A stretch of 64,000 bases of DNA from the NCBI GenBank assembly GCA_010405405.1, contig MU004230.1, forward strand, positions 951,744-1,015,743. Direction: 5' to 3'. The stretch is from Microthyrium microscopicum. Lineage: Eukaryota; Ascomycota; Dothideomycetes; Microthyriales; Microthyriaceae. Each line of letters starts with the position of its first letter. The first letter of the stretch is position 1. The notes beneath the pieces were generated by a model. The model was not told the DNA's origin, did no database searches, and saw only the letters and a list, made by a program, of their open reading frames with translations. A program made the position numbers and the translations under genes. Positions 33,776 to 45,600 of the stretch are shown here, in pieces.

Positions 33776-35353
33776 ATGTCAGCAAAATCCTTGGTCTTTA
33801 TTCTACCTCTTCTGCTTCAGAATGCCTGGGCTGCGCCATATGTTGCTTATGCCTCAAGTAATGCTTTGATTCCTGGTATTCACATTGGCCTTGATAGAAG
33901 CGACCACATAAATCTCATCCCTCAGGACAAGATTACCATATTTTATGAGGGTCGCGCCACTGGTATTCTTCCTTGAAGGACTTTTGGGCACAGACTGAAC
34001 AGTAGCAGATCAACCTACCGCGGCATCAATCACATTCTCAAATGCCGTTCACAAGACCATCGTGCTTGAACATATTGCTCATGTTTCGAGCATTTCATGC
34101 TCTGGCAGCACAATAAAGGTCGCTTTTGGCGATACTGACGCTTTCCGCACAGCCCAAAAAAGTTGGACTGAAGAAGCGAAGCATGGTCTCATACTAGTCA
34201 GCTATCAACAAGGCTGTGGCGCTGCATTTCCTGCCCAGAGATCTTGGTTATCGGTCAAATCGGTTCAGAGCTTTGGCGACTCCAACGCAATCACTGCTTC
34301 CTTTAGCGAAATGATCCCAGAAGAGTCTGCTGGTGACATGGACATAGAATTTGGACATATCGCGAAAACTCCGTTACAGTCGCGTGCTGAGGTTGCCAAC
34401 AACTCTGTATCTTCTCCAGACTTCGACGTGTCAAAATCGTTCAACTTCATTTACACCCCGGCAGCGACAGATGATACTGTCTTTGGTAAGGCGTATCCTC
34501 TGGCCCAAGTTGGGACCGGAGCCAACACCTTGGGACTATACTGCGTGAGCTGTGGAGCGAATGGCCAGTTCACTGTAAGTGGCCATGTTTCTGCTAAGCT
34601 TTTGCCACCAAAGATTACAAAGATTGAACTTGATCTGGATGGAAGCTTGAAGGCAAGCTTGGTTCTGGCTATGGCAGGAGCTGCCACCAAGTCTTTCCCC
34701 TTCTCTAAGAGGGTCTTTTCACAGTCGCTGTCATCCTTTTCAATTCCGAAAATCATCTCTGTGGGCCCTTCCGTAACAATGGATCTGGGCGCCACGCTGG
34801 CTCTTCATGCCAAAGGAGGCATTGAGTATGGCTGGACATTTGGATGGCCAGTCGTGAAAGCTCAATTGGATCTGCTCAATTTCAAGGCCGGCAGCTCTGG
34901 CTTCACACCTACAGGTGCTCCGGTCTTCAATTACCAAGGTGATGCGGCAGCGGAGCTGAACGGCTATGCGCTTATTGGCCTTCGATTTGGTATCGATGTT
35001 TTGAAAGGCAAGTGGACCGCAGATGTTGGTCTTATTGATAAACCTTCTGTGGACATTGGCGCTACTGTTCAGATACATTCTCCAGCACAAATTAGCGCTC
35101 TACCAGAAGGTTCGGTGCTCAATGACGGACTCTGCTATTCAGCAGGTGTTGCAAATGACTTGTATGCAGAGGGAACTGTTGGCAAGGCCTCAAGATCTAT
35201 CGACATAGCGAAATGGAACGGTCCGAAGACGTCGAAATGTTTGAAGTAAGTTTGCTAAACTTTGCGCGACATGATCTTCAGTTCTTCACTAATCTCTTTA
35301 TTAGGACTCAAACAGTACACCATGCTCCCGCTAAGCCAACGAAAGCGGGCTAG
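33776..35353 (+). CDS. Large secreted fungal protein of unknown function
   Basis: Three exons (33776-33962, 34009-35245 and 35305-35353) encode 490 aa. The chosen ATG gives a signal peptide (MSAKSLVFILPLLLQNAWAA, ~20 residues). An upstream in-frame ATG at 33713 would bury it and lies only a few bases after the TATA-like box. The mature protein is rich in beta-strand-like segments with few Cys (VSCGANGQF, TSKCLK, GLCYSAG); the central part has FGKAYPLAQVGTGANTLGLY and the C-terminal half GPSVTMDLGATLALHAKGG. It resembles large secreted ascomycete proteins annotated with DUF7029/DUF7223-type domains; I recall this only loosely. No catalytic motif seen. It could be a wall or surface protein (inference). 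Confidence 0.82.
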
Positions 35354-35774
35354 ATTTTCTGCTATTATGGCGTATTGAAGGGTGTTTCTTGGTTACTCCC
35401 CTTGCATGTTCTCTTCGAGGCCAAAGTCGTGTACGAGTTTCAAAGGGGGTCTGCGGGCACACAGTCGAGGAGCTCCATATTGTCAGACCAGTAGTTGAAT
35501 TCCTTCAATCATACATAGATTGACACACTGAAGTTCAAAACAGAGAACAATAAGCCCAGCTTAAGAGGACTGAGGGAGAAATCTATTCGCCAGTGAAAGG
35601 ATTGGAGTTAGCATAGAAGTTTGAGGATGGGGGCAATCATCCTGTGGCGGTGCAGAGCCACCAGCCACCCCGCCACATTAAGATAACTTCAGATTTCCAT
35701 TGCAACTTCATCGACGTCACTCTCTCTCACAAACAGAATACTTGGGAGATAGAAGTACTGGTAGGACTCTGGTT
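35354..35774. other. Intergenic, 421 bp
   Basis: The 3' region of the secreted protein and promoter of the MDP-1-like gene, in tandem. Nothing else recognised. Confidence 0.5.
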
Positions 35775-36580
35775 ATGGAGAAAATATTTCGAAATAAACC
35801 TTCAAAGACGAATCTCTCGCAAACTAGCGATTCCAGCAATGATACCAAACTACGCAGCGGTCGTGCCTACAACTTTCCATTTATCAGTTCCGATCTCTCG
35901 GGCTCATTGCCCACCACATTCACCGATGGCCTCCCGCTGCCCAAAATGTTTGTCTTCGACCTGGACAGAACTCTGTGGCCCTTCTGGGTAGAGTTTGTGG
36001 AAGGACAACTGCGGACCAGCGACAGTGGAAAGACTGCTGTCGATAAATACGGTGAAAGCTTCTGGTTTTGTGAAGATGTGGGAAATATCTTATCAGGGGT
36101 GAGTGAAAATTTCCTTGGGGTGAAAATCGGGTCTTGCCCATGCTCAATTGGATCTATGTACAGAAAGGAAAAGGCTTCTAACGCAAATACCAGCTCCGCG
36201 CTCTACACATTAAGATTGCTCTAGCCTCGCGAACGCCTACGCCAGCAAAGGCGCGCGATCTCCTTCGTATCCTCCGCCTACCCACCAAGCCTTTAGACCA
36301 CAATGGACCAGTCAGCGGCATCCCGACAGCCAAGTCCGTGGACTTTTTCGACAGCATTCAAATCTACCCAAATGTGAAGACGACGCACTTTCTACAGATC
36401 CATGCGGAGACGGGCATTGAATATGAAGAGATGCTGTTTTTTGACGATGAGCGTCGCAACAATGTGGTTGAGCAACTTGGTGTCGTTATGTGGGAAGTGC
36501 CAACTGATGGCATGACATTCGACGAGATTGACAAAGGCGTATTGAAGTGGAGGAAACGGAGAAGAAGAGAGGTAGGATAA
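35775..36580 (+). CDS. Magnesium-dependent phosphatase-1 family (HAD superfamily)
   Basis: Two exons (35775-36098 and 36194-36580) encode 236 aa. HAD motif I is FVFDLDRTLWPFWV with the nucleophile Asp in DLD; motif II/III region is IALASRTPTPAKARDLL; the MDP-1 hallmark IYPNVKTTHFLQIHAETG leads into motif IV, EEMLFFDDERRNNVVEQLGV. The intron is placed so that ILSG joins LRALHIKI; it has a CTAAC branch site and CCAG acceptor. MDP-1 dephosphorylates protein tyrosines or fructosamine-6-phosphates, the latter being a glycation-repair activity. An N-terminal extension of ~55 residues before motif I is not conserved, so the true start could be the Met directly before FVFDLD. Confidence 0.92.
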
Positions 36581-37448
36581 GTCATAGAGTATCTGATGCT
36601 ATGATGACGGTACAAGCTTCGTGATTGCAAACGAGAGACTCAAAAATGTTGAACGTGGAAACGAATGAATGTTTAGATGAGGATGCTGGTATGCATTGAT
36701 CGCTGCCAGTGAAGATGAATATGGTCATTGCCTGAGATGTTGACTAGAATAGCGCCAGCGCTGGCAAGGATGAACTTCCCAATTGTCCTGAAAAGACGAG
36801 CTTTGGGAGGCCTAGGGAATGGTACATGGACCTGCTCCGCCGGGGAGAACATGCTGTTTGGTGCTGAAAGAAATAGAATGAACGTGATTTTGTGCAAAGA
36901 GGAAAAGAACGGGTGGGGGATGGTTGGGGAGATGCGGCTTGTAAGTTATTCACTGAATTGCGACTTTCAAGTCCACAAGTATATTACAGATTGAACATGG
37001 TCCCGTTGGAAACAAAGCCATTCTTAGGATTCGAGTTGTACTCAATCTACCCGGTGTTGCTTTGATGTCTGAGAGTTTACTTGTTGTGAGACAGAGTGTT
37101 GGATGTCCTAGCCAGGCATGGATATCAGAGCTCTACGCCAATGTCTAGCTTCCTGTTTCAGTATAAACTCTGAGACTAGCCATTGTGGGAACACTATTCT
37201 TTATGCGCAAGTTATGCCTAGCCGCAGTAGGTTGTCTTGGGCACAACTACTCTGCAAAGCACATAATACTAAATGGTTCCTTGAGTACTAAAGACATGTA
37301 CGACCCACAGGATCCAAAAAGATATCTCAGATTCCAACTTTCTTTTGCATATTGCCACCCATCTTGGGCGTCAAGTTTCTACCTCCATTTTGTTGTCATG
37401 GTTATCGAGCTGACAGACCCCTACTGTATCTCAACCAGACGAAACTCA
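36581..37448. other. Intergenic, 868 bp
   Basis: Between MDP-1 and the BTB gene, in tandem. It includes a short minus-strand frame (36852-36673) listed separately at low confidence. The frame of the BTB gene stays open to 37185 but without coding character before 37449. Confidence 0.4.
36673..36852 (-). CDS. Possible small protein, 59 aa
   Basis: ATG at 36852 opens a 59-codon frame (MFSPAEQVHVPFPRPPKARL...) with a Pro/Arg leader and one hydrophobic helix (IGKFILASAGAILVN). The composition resembles small organellar membrane proteins, but I do not recognise it and no intron or conserved motif supports it. It may be accidental. Confidence 0.22.
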   Translation of the reverse strand: MFSPAEQVHVPFPRPPKARLFRTIGKFILASAGAILVNISGNDHIHLHWQRSMHTSILI

Positions 37449-38639
37449 ATGTTCAATGACCACCCAGATCGCTTCATGCCATTGAGCACCCCAAAACCTC
37501 GAAACCTTGTCCAAAAGTCCTCAGTTGACCGGATACTCCGCAAATTCCAGTTCCCTGTTGGAAGAGGGAGCTCAACGATTAGGAGCTCAGACACTACTAG
37601 TACAAGTGCTTATTCCCCGAAGACCTCACGATCCTTGAAACAAATATTTAGAATGCCAAAACCGGGCGAGAGGCCACATGGTTCAATTCGGCGCTGGATA
37701 TCACGAGTTCTCTCCAGTCATAAATGGCCTGACACCATTTCCACTACTCCCTGGGACATTGACATTCCTAATCAGCAATCAAGCAGTCCCGCCTGTGCGC
37801 CTGTCATTCTAAACCTTCATGTCCCTTCTGGCAGTCTTGAGAGCCTGCATCGACTTGCTAAAGTTGACCCAATGAAAGAGAGGCCTGCGCAGGGCCCTGC
37901 GATCTATGAACTGCCGGGCAGTACTTCTTTCGGCGCTGACGAACCATCAATCTCTAACGACGATGAAATCGCTGATACTACTAGCGACATTGAGACAGAT
38001 ACCGGTTCTCATGATGTTCACAGGGGTCAGACCTTCCTCGACCATCGTACCCGACCATCCACGCCACCGCCAGGATATATGGATATCCGCATAGGTAGAC
38101 CAGGGAACTTGACCTTCAGGGTAGCGCGTGACGTGATTGAGCGCAGCCCATACTTCGATGATTTCTTCAACCGTGACGGCGGATGGGATGACAGTTCAGA
38201 GATATCTGATTTCTCGACATCATACTACTTCCCAGGCAATGAGTCCGTCTTTCCATACATCTTGGAATATCTCAAATCAGGGGAGATGCCTTGCTGCTGG
38301 GATGACGAGAATACCTTCGACTTTTTACGAGCAAACATGATATGGCAGGAGGCTGAAAGACACAGGCTACCTGGACTGATATCATATTTCGGAGACGGAC
38401 ATTGTCATGCGAAGCCGGTACGCTTGAAATTGTTTCAGACCAATTACCATGATAGTTATGTGTTGACTCCTGATTGCGAGATTGAGCAATTGAAGGAAGG
38501 GATGGGGAGCGTATGGAGACTCAGGAAGGCAGGGACCGAGCAGGAGAAGAAGGGGTTGAGAAGGCTACTCAGTCGCAAAAGACTCTGGGTTTATGAACTT
38601 GAGGAAGTGGTCTTCGCAGAATCGCTCGGGCTAACTTAG
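37449..38639 (+). CDS. BTB/POZ-like domain protein
   Basis: A single-exon frame of 396 aa from the ATG at 37449 (MFNDHPDRFMPLSTPK). The frame is open further upstream, with ATGs at 37203 and 37296, but the upstream stretch lacks protein-like composition. The N-terminal half is basic and Ser/Thr-rich. A BTB-like fold starts near residue 215 with MDIRIGRPGNLTFRVARDVI, ERSPYFDDFFN and the typical closing helix FPYILEYLKSGEMP. The C-terminal ~100 residues contain YFGDGHCHAKPVRLKL. BTB domains dimerise or bind Cul3; many fungal BTB proteins have no known partner. Start codon uncertain. Confidence 0.78.
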   Translation: MFNDHPDRFMPLSTPKPRNLVQKSSVDRILRKFQFPVGRGSSTIRSSDTTSTSAYSPKTSRSLKQIFRMPKPGERPHGSIRRWISRVLSSHKWPDTISTTPWDIDIPNQQSSSPACAPVILNLHVPSGSLESLHRLAKVDPMKERPAQGPAIYELPGSTSFGADEPSISNDDEIADTTSDIETDTGSHDVHRGQTFLDHRTRPSTPPPGYMDIRIGRPGNLTFRVARDVIERSPYFDDFFNRDGGWDDSSEISDFSTSYYFPGNESVFPYILEYLKSGEMPCCWDDENTFDFLRANMIWQEAERHRLPGLISYFGDGHCHAKPVRLKLFQTNYHDSYVLTPDCEIEQLKEGMGSVWRLRKAGTEQEKKGLRRLLSRKRLWVYELEEVVFAESLGLT

Positions 38640-38962
38640 TAGAGGTTCAAGCTTCTGAATCTGTTGCTAATAAGTTACGTTTCCTCCCGATCTTTTAGCG
38701 CGAAGTTGTGCTGGTCAAGCTATGGCAAAAACCAGTTTTCGAAATGTATTGCAAGGGATGAGATGAAAATTATGAGATCTTCATGCCCGGTTGATCAACA
38801 AAGGATTTTTTGCAACGACTTATACCTTACGATGCTGTAGTGATTCATTCTAGAATGCTAATGCTAGTGTTATCCAAACTACCTACCGTCATCATCATCA
38901 TCACAAGTCTAACAAGAGTGACATAAGAACCTCTATAACTGACCAATGTCTGAAGAGTCTTG
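38640..38962. other. Intergenic, convergent 3' regions
   Basis: Short stretch between the BTB gene and RAM1. It contains a (CAT) run near 38890-38903. Nothing else seen. Confidence 0.5.
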
Positions 38963-40904
38963 CTAGAACCCACTCTTGGTTTCAAAGTAGTCATGGCATT
39001 CCTTAACCCGATTCACAGGTACCACAAACACAGGATGCACCGGCATTACTTTTACTTCTTCACTCCAAGGACCTTCCGACTCGCGTTCTATGCGCCACTG
39101 AAATGGAGCTGTTAAAGCAACAATGCCAGCCAACTCATCATCAAGCGTCTCGCTACTATTCTCGCCCTCGGGCACCACATACTCGGCCACATACTGGGCC
39201 GCGCTAAGACCCGCAAGGCAGTAGTTGGTGTGATAAGCATCAGGATGCTTAGAAGGCTTATCACGCAACCCACCGCGATCCCCCTGGCAGCAGCACAGGA
39301 TATAGCGCGCCAGACCCTCGCGGGACCACAGATCCGTAGTGACCAGGCCGAGCGCAGCAGACAGCAGGGACCAGCAGCCGCCGACCCAGTGGCTATAGCA
39401 GCCGTCCACAAGCTTGTTTGTGCGCCCGGCAAAGCCAGTTTCGGGGGCATGCTGCAGTGATGAGAGGCAGTGGATCAGCGACGGCACGTCAAGATACCTG
39501 GGTTCGAGAAAGCGTTAGTTTCTTGGCAGGGCGAGCGGGAATATGTAGTGTGACGAAAGAGAGGCCAACTTACTTGGGGATCATTTTTGCTGGCGGACCA
39601 ATTATGCTTAGGCAGGCGAGCGCGCAAAAGGCATAGGCGCCATGAGCTTCACTATCAGGCAGTCCGGCGATCCCTCCTTCGTATGTTTGACATCGTTGAA
39701 TCCATTCAGGAAGGCCGGTGAGAAAAGTTTCGTTTCCATTTACTCGGGCGGGGGAGTCGGGCGGAAGCTCGAGTGGAAGATTTAGCAAGGCTATCAAGGT
39801 CATTGAGCAGTAAGCTCCGCTGTGACCTTGTCAGATATTTTGGTCCAATTATCTTTTCAAGAAAAATGATTCGTGCTTACCGAATATCTTCCTCCCCTCC
39901 GGCACACACTGTGAACCCACCGTCTTTCTGCTTCATCCGCCCCAACCAGTGCCACCTACAAGTAGACAAATTAGTGGATGGTAGCAGCCGACAAGGCCAG
40001 AACATACATATTCTTACGGTCCACGGCATCAAGCGCCTCCTTGCCTCCCACTGTTACCAGGGCCAGGATAATTGCATAAGATGTTGCAGAGTGCGCCAAT
40101 TGTCCAGCTCCACCGCCAAAGCCACCATCTGGATTTTGCACTTGTTGAGCCGTTGCAATGACGCTGGGAGATAATTAGTAAAAGAGACGTACACAAAGCA
40201 AAAAGCAGAATAACGAAGAGCTACGGGCCGGTCAACTGTCACGGGAGGCCCGGACCGCCGCCCCGAGCGTTTATGCAGTCAATGTCACACAAAACAAATG
40301 TGACAAGTGGCTCGGCCGAGGCTGATCATATTGGCTGTACAAGGCTGAGCTGGCACGACGCAGCGGGTGAGGTGGGGACTGTGGGAGCATCATACCGGTC
40401 TCTCCACTGGGACGGGTCTTCACCGAGCATATGCAGTCCAACCAAGCTCCAGTACACTGTCCAGGGCCGACTAGAGTCCATAGGTGTGAATCCTTTAGGG
40501 TATGTCATTTCTATGCTGGTCTTTAAAAATTTGATATGTTTTGCTCGTTGAAGTCTGGGAAGGCCTTCCTCTGTCAAGTTTTCGGGCTCAAAATTTTGGA
40601 GAGTAAGGAACGGAAGACATTCTTTCACGGTTTCGTCCTGCGCTTCAGAAGATGTTGTTTCCAAGTGAGAGTCCTTAATCAACGGTAGATCTAAAAAGAT
40701 AGATGAAACGGCTGGAACAGTCATGGTGGTGTCGGTTGGATCCTCGTCTTCTCCAGATATGCGGTTGGATGTGATAGAGGTACCTGAACGGAAGGGGAGA
40801 GATGTTGTGGACGCGGGATAGGATGACGAGGGTGTTGAGGACTGCATTTTTGAAGTGCGATAGAATTTTGCTTTTCGTTTTAGCCGTGGGATCCGAAATG
40901 ACAT
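38963..40904 (-). CDS. RAM1: Protein farnesyltransferase beta subunit
   Basis: Five exons: 40904-40396, 40163-40008, 39955-39881, 39819-39574 and 39497-38963; phases agree throughout and give 506 aa. The alpha/alpha-barrel repeats carry the prenyltransferase motifs: VQNPDGGFGGGAGQLAHSA, MKQKDGGFTVCAGGEEDIRG, YEGGIAGLPDSEAHGAYAFC, ETGFAGRTNKLVDGCYSHW and DRGGLRDKPSKHPDAYHTNY. The zinc ligands are the Asp and Cys of LVDGCYSHW (~358-362) and the His of DAYHTNYC (~416). Lengths and the RTNKLVDGCYSHWVGG motif point to FTase rather than GGTase-I. With the Ram2 alpha subunit it attaches farnesyl to CaaX proteins such as Ras, Rho3 and mating pheromone. A Met at 40844 is an alternative start; the first ~60 residues are low complexity. 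Confidence 0.95.
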
Positions 40905-41921
40905 GTGAGGCCCTGGGAATGTGTTGAGAACAATTCTTTGCTCCCTAGAGATAGGTATTGTTGTCCAGGAATGCAGGCTAACTCATTGCCCTGGGTCATG
41001 GATTCCTGAAGTTGGGTATACAAGCCTTTAGTGATAGATTTGTCAGAAGACTCTTTTGGAGCTTTGAGGGATTGATGATGAAAACAAATAAGGCTGTAGG
41101 TGTTGACTGGATGATTTTGTGTCTGAAAACTGTAAGGCGCAAGAGATTTATTCGATGGCAGGATTGCAGGATTGGAAACTGACGATGTGCAGTGCAGTTG
41201 AGAAGTCAAGGAAAGGACCCCCACGTGATATGTCTTGCCATTGATCAATGATTCAAGCCATTGATTGATCAATCGATCAACATCAAACCAGCTGTTCAGT
41301 AGCTTTAGGTTTTTATAGGCAAAGAGAAGTAAATATTTAGAATCGAGCAAGCAACCATGTGTTACCTTTTGTTTGTCTGATATCATATATTTAAAACATG
41401 TGTGGACGTATCATAAGAATCGGTTTCAAGATTACAAGCAGACTCAAACGTCAAGAAAATCAATCAGACACTCAAAACACGTAGATTGTTCATATCGTAC
41501 TTTGAGATGGAAAACAGGATCCAACGTATAAGAAGTCGCTTCTCAAACAATCTATTTTCAAGAAAGAAATTGTTCCACCCAGTTGCTTCGAATTTTCAGC
41601 ACAAGCAATTGATACAATAATTCAACGCGCACTATGCAATTCCACCTGCCATACTTCCGCTCAAAATGAAGCTGACCACTGGCTATGTTTTGGTTTTTCC
41701 GCGAGGAAATGGTTTGTGGGTAATAAAGTCGTTATGTGGGAAACATGAAGGCAATCATGATCATCAATCATTGGTCAGGTAGGGCGCGAGCCGGACTTTC
41801 ATATCTTCGTAGGTTCTGTGGGTCGTTACGGTCGTCAAATGGTTATCTTCGTAAAATGCGTTGCTGAAATCGTCGTCGAATCGTTTAGAGGTCATGAACA
41901 TGTGGCAGGCCTTGAGGGTAT
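40905..41921. other. Intergenic, 1.0 kb
   Basis: Between RAM1 (its promoter) and the dsRBD gene (its 3' end), both minus strand. A 168-codon minus-strand frame at 40880-41386 shows no family signature and overlaps the RAM1 start. An AT-rich ATTGATCAAT-containing stretch lies near 41265. Confidence 0.45.
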
Positions 41922-42624
41922 CTACGAGTACCAGCCAGCTTCGCGCAGGCAATAGCCACAGCGAGAGTGTTGAACGATATAGCCTCGAGCACACATGCAG
42001 ACATGAGGCTGTCCAGAGCCATGAGAGCTAATGCTAGACTTTCGGCTTCCAGGGGCTTCGTTGTCACTGCCGTCTACTGTGCGTGGGCTCCGGCTGCTGT
42101 TACGGCTGAGAGTACCTCCGTAGGCATTAACACCATTGTACTCAGGGCCAGTGTATCGGCTTTGTCGCCGGCCAGTACCAATGGCGACTGGCAATCCTTG
42201 TGTTACGCCAGCTTGGCCTTGTCGCTGTCCTGGATACATGCCATCATTGACCGAGAAATTGTAGCATAGAAGATAGGCAGACTCTGCAGCCTTTTCGCGA
42301 GCCAATTTCTCTGAAGCATAGGCTTCGTCGGATGTGTATTCCCGATTATTTACTCGAACGCGGCAAGTGAAGCCTTGTCGAGAACGACGGGTCTCAAAGA
42401 CGGGTTCTGCCCAGCTCCGACGCTCGCAAAGACCTGCGGATACCACCATTAGCCTCAATTGGAGCGCAAAATGTAATTGTTTTCGAATAAAATAACAGAA
42501 CCAATGGGATGTAGTTAACCCACTAGCTACCCCTGTTGTTTGGTCGAGTCCACACCTGTGGCGAATGGGGAATACAGACACAAAATTTCTTTCACTTACT
42601 GATAAGATATTGAATGTAAAACAT
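41922..42624 (-). CDS. Small double-stranded RNA-binding domain protein
   Basis: Two exons: a 25-nt first exon (42624-42600, MFYIQYLI) and 42433-41922, giving 178 aa. Residues ~1-65 form one dsRBD-like fold: the alpha1-like YIQYLISLCERRSWAEPVFE, beta strands FTCRVRVNNREYTSDEAY and the terminal helix SEKLAREKAAESAYLLCYNF, where KLAREKAA corresponds to the KKxAKxxAA motif. The remaining ~110 residues are Gly/Ser/Arg-rich and end with a Cys cluster (CMCARGYIVQHSRCGYCLRE), which could bind metal. I recognise it as a conserved filamentous-fungal protein without known function; no RNase III or deaminase domain is attached. The first exon was chosen because only it restores the alpha1 helix. The 166-bp intron is long for this window. 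Confidence 0.87.
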
Positions 42625-45600
42625 TTTGACGTTGAATCAAATTGAAGTCGAACAAGAAACTCTGATTTTAAGAACAATTCGAGAATTAACAGTGGCGAGC
42701 TAATTCTGGTCGTGTGATTGACTTGGAGCGGTGTGAAATAGAATAGTCTATATGAAGACAAGTAGTGGTGAGATGATGTCAGGGAGCCCCCAGGTACTTC
42801 TTAGCTATCATGAATCAATCAATTGGAAGAAAGGCTGAAAGTAAGAACATCAAAGGCAATTGCTTGCGAAGAAGGGAATACCCCTTTATACAATCTTACC
42901 AAGGAACGGTAGTCAACACATGTTTATACTGGAAGTGAACTGTAGCGGCAAGCACGGAAATATTTTGATATGCAGCCGAGCCCACCGACGACCACAAGGC
43001 GATGACACCACGCGTGGATTGGCGGTGGGGAAAAGGCTGGCCAACCGGGGCCCAGAACTACAATACTGAGGCTCAATCGGAGTGGTAAGGGTCCCGTAAT
43101 GTAATGATGTGTTGGCGTTGATTTTGGCCAGTGGAATATAATCAGACAATTGAGGGGGCCAAGGCAGGCCTAGGAGGGTCGAGAAACATCCCAGCTAGGA
43201 ACAACTAGGCTGGTCCCAATCGAGGTACATTTGATATTCACTTCCTGTTGCTCAATGCTCTTGAGCATAGACCATGATGCGACAGGAAGGTGCCGATAAT
43301 AGCTACTGCAATACTACCATGGTCTTGGATAGCAGCATGAGAAACAATGTCATACCCCGCGAACGTTGATACGTAACCAAGCATCAATGAATACACGGCG
43401 GCTGGCTCGGGCTTCGAGGATAAAGATTGATAAATCGAGAAAGCACCGACCAAAACATTCTAGGATGGCACTAATGCGGTGGCGACGTCTTGCCGGAGAC
43501 GCAATGCCATATGACAAGACGCAAATCTTCGGCTATGGTTAAGAAGGGAATGGCGGCGAGAGCTTGAGATAGCTTTGATGCCGGTAGGTGAGAGGGGTGG
43601 CTTCCGTTCCCGGAGAAGTGGGATGATGGGAACAGAGGCCGGAGAGGTGTAATTCAGAGCAAACCAAATTTGAATTCGTGAACGCAGCTAAGTGTCGCGC
43701 ATTGAAATTCAAGCTCAGGGCGAACAAGTAGCTCAAGCCAGGGTGACTGGTGGGGAGATGAACACATTGCAAGACACCACAAGAGATGTTTCGGCTATGG
43801 CGTGCGGCCGGAGCTGGATAGGCACAACACCAAACCGTTGCAGAATTGCAGTTGATCCAAACTAGCTGCGATGGACGGATTTGCCGCTGTAGGTGGCACA
43901 GGAATAAGACGCTGTTGGCCTGCTTGCAGTTTGATACATGCTGCAAATGCGAGGCCTTGATGTCTGCCGCCGGTCAAGAGATTGTCGTGTCACTGTATGA
44001 ATTGCTGGAGACAAGATGTGTAGCTTGGAAGCGTCGAATCCTGAACCACGGCTCCGCATTTGAGTGGCTGGCCTTGTTCGAGACTGACGGCCGCTAAAGA
44101 TGCATATCCAGCAAGTTCGTTGGCCACCGGCCATTTGGATTTGATCTCTAGGCGATTGTAGGCAACTCTTGCCCACGCGAACGGCCCTTTTTGGGCTTGA
44201 TGAACAGGTGCATGCCCAGATCGTGCAAAGATGGAGAAGACTCGCGGGTCTGCATGCCACTGGCAAACGTGCAGCCTTGTTGAGCACTGCCAGTTCATCA
44301 TGCATAAAGCTTTGCGAACATTAAGCATGGGTGTGTCCGTCCACTCGTCTGCAACCACAGCTGTTTTTCGAGACGATTCTGCACAACCCAAGCTGCTTGG
44401 GGGAGCATCAACTGCGGGGACATGCTTTCTCTGCTTGCTGCTGAGTTTTGAGTTGGTGGTCAATAATGGTGGCGAGCGAAGACAGTTTGCCATCTGCCAC
44501 GGCGCATGTACAAAAGCTTTTTTTGCATATTGTGCGTGGAGACGATGCTGTGACAGGTGGTTGTCCTGAGCCACGAGCTGATTGGCGACAACTGCCGACA
44601 GTGACCTGCCAGTAAGCCAGCTTCCCCAGGTACGGTTCCTGTGGAGCACGGCGATTATTTGAGGACAGCTGAGATGAGCCAGAATCTCGTCACTCGTGGA
44701 TCTGGCTCAACGGCCGCTGGAGGCCCACTGAAGGACGATGAATGGGCCGAACAACAGGTGTCGATGAGCTTGCCGGTCCATTGTTGGCTGGTGAAGAGAG
44801 GCGAGGACGGGAAGCAAGCAAGCAGTATCCTTGATGACGAGGAATCGACATGGACAGCTGTGAGTAATGCATGCCAAGTGGATGTAGTGCAAGGAAAAAG
44901 AGGGGAGAAGACCATGGAAGTTGTTGCGGTGAAGAAGCACAGCAGCGTGTGAGCGTCAGTTGAGTTTGCTGAGATGCGTCTGGTCTCTAGACCTATTTTG
45001 GACTAAGGAGTCACGGAGCAGTATCCAGATTCCAGCAAAAGCCCACAATCAAATTGCCGATCATGAAGCAAGAACATTTTGTACAGGTTAGCCGCGGACG
45101 GTTTCTCGAGTCTTGACAACCAGTATCTGTCATGGGAATAAAAGCATACCAATGCTCCATTTACATTCTCCTAAACTACTCATGCAAACAGTCATAGAAA
45201 CAGGTACACGGGCATGAAATCCTCGAGTCAAAAGCGCGTGCATTTGTGAACACTGAACTTCTAAAGCCACAGTGATCGGCGCCAGCGCCTTTTTCTCTTA
45301 GTAACTTCCAGCGGTTAAAAAGCTCCGCGGTTGCCGCCAAGTTCACCAACCACGATCATTGTAAATATCATTCAGTTGTCACACTCACTACACTGTATCA
45401 CTACATTGGACAATCAATTGGAACTATTGGTGCTTATGGTAGGTATTGATATGTCAACCCAGAGTGTTATCGAAGCGAACATCGCATGAAAGCTCCAACT
45501 TGGTACAATTGAGTGGTGGAAAGTTTTTGGATCCGCGTTCGCCATCTTTCCCATTCCAATGCCCCCTGGAAAAACGTGCAGCAAGGGCAGATTTGGCTGT

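Noticed and set aside
40880-41386. 168-codon minus-strand frame upstream of RAM1
   Set aside because: It overlaps the RAM1 start in another frame, has no recognisable content and is better explained as RAM1 promoter and leader.
43990-44649. 219-codon minus-strand frame, and neighbouring frames on both strands, in the large gap
   Set aside because: Composition looks like translated non-coding sequence (no heptads, motifs or hydrophobic core), and several mutually exclusive frames are equally open, as expected of a G/C-rich non-coding stretch.
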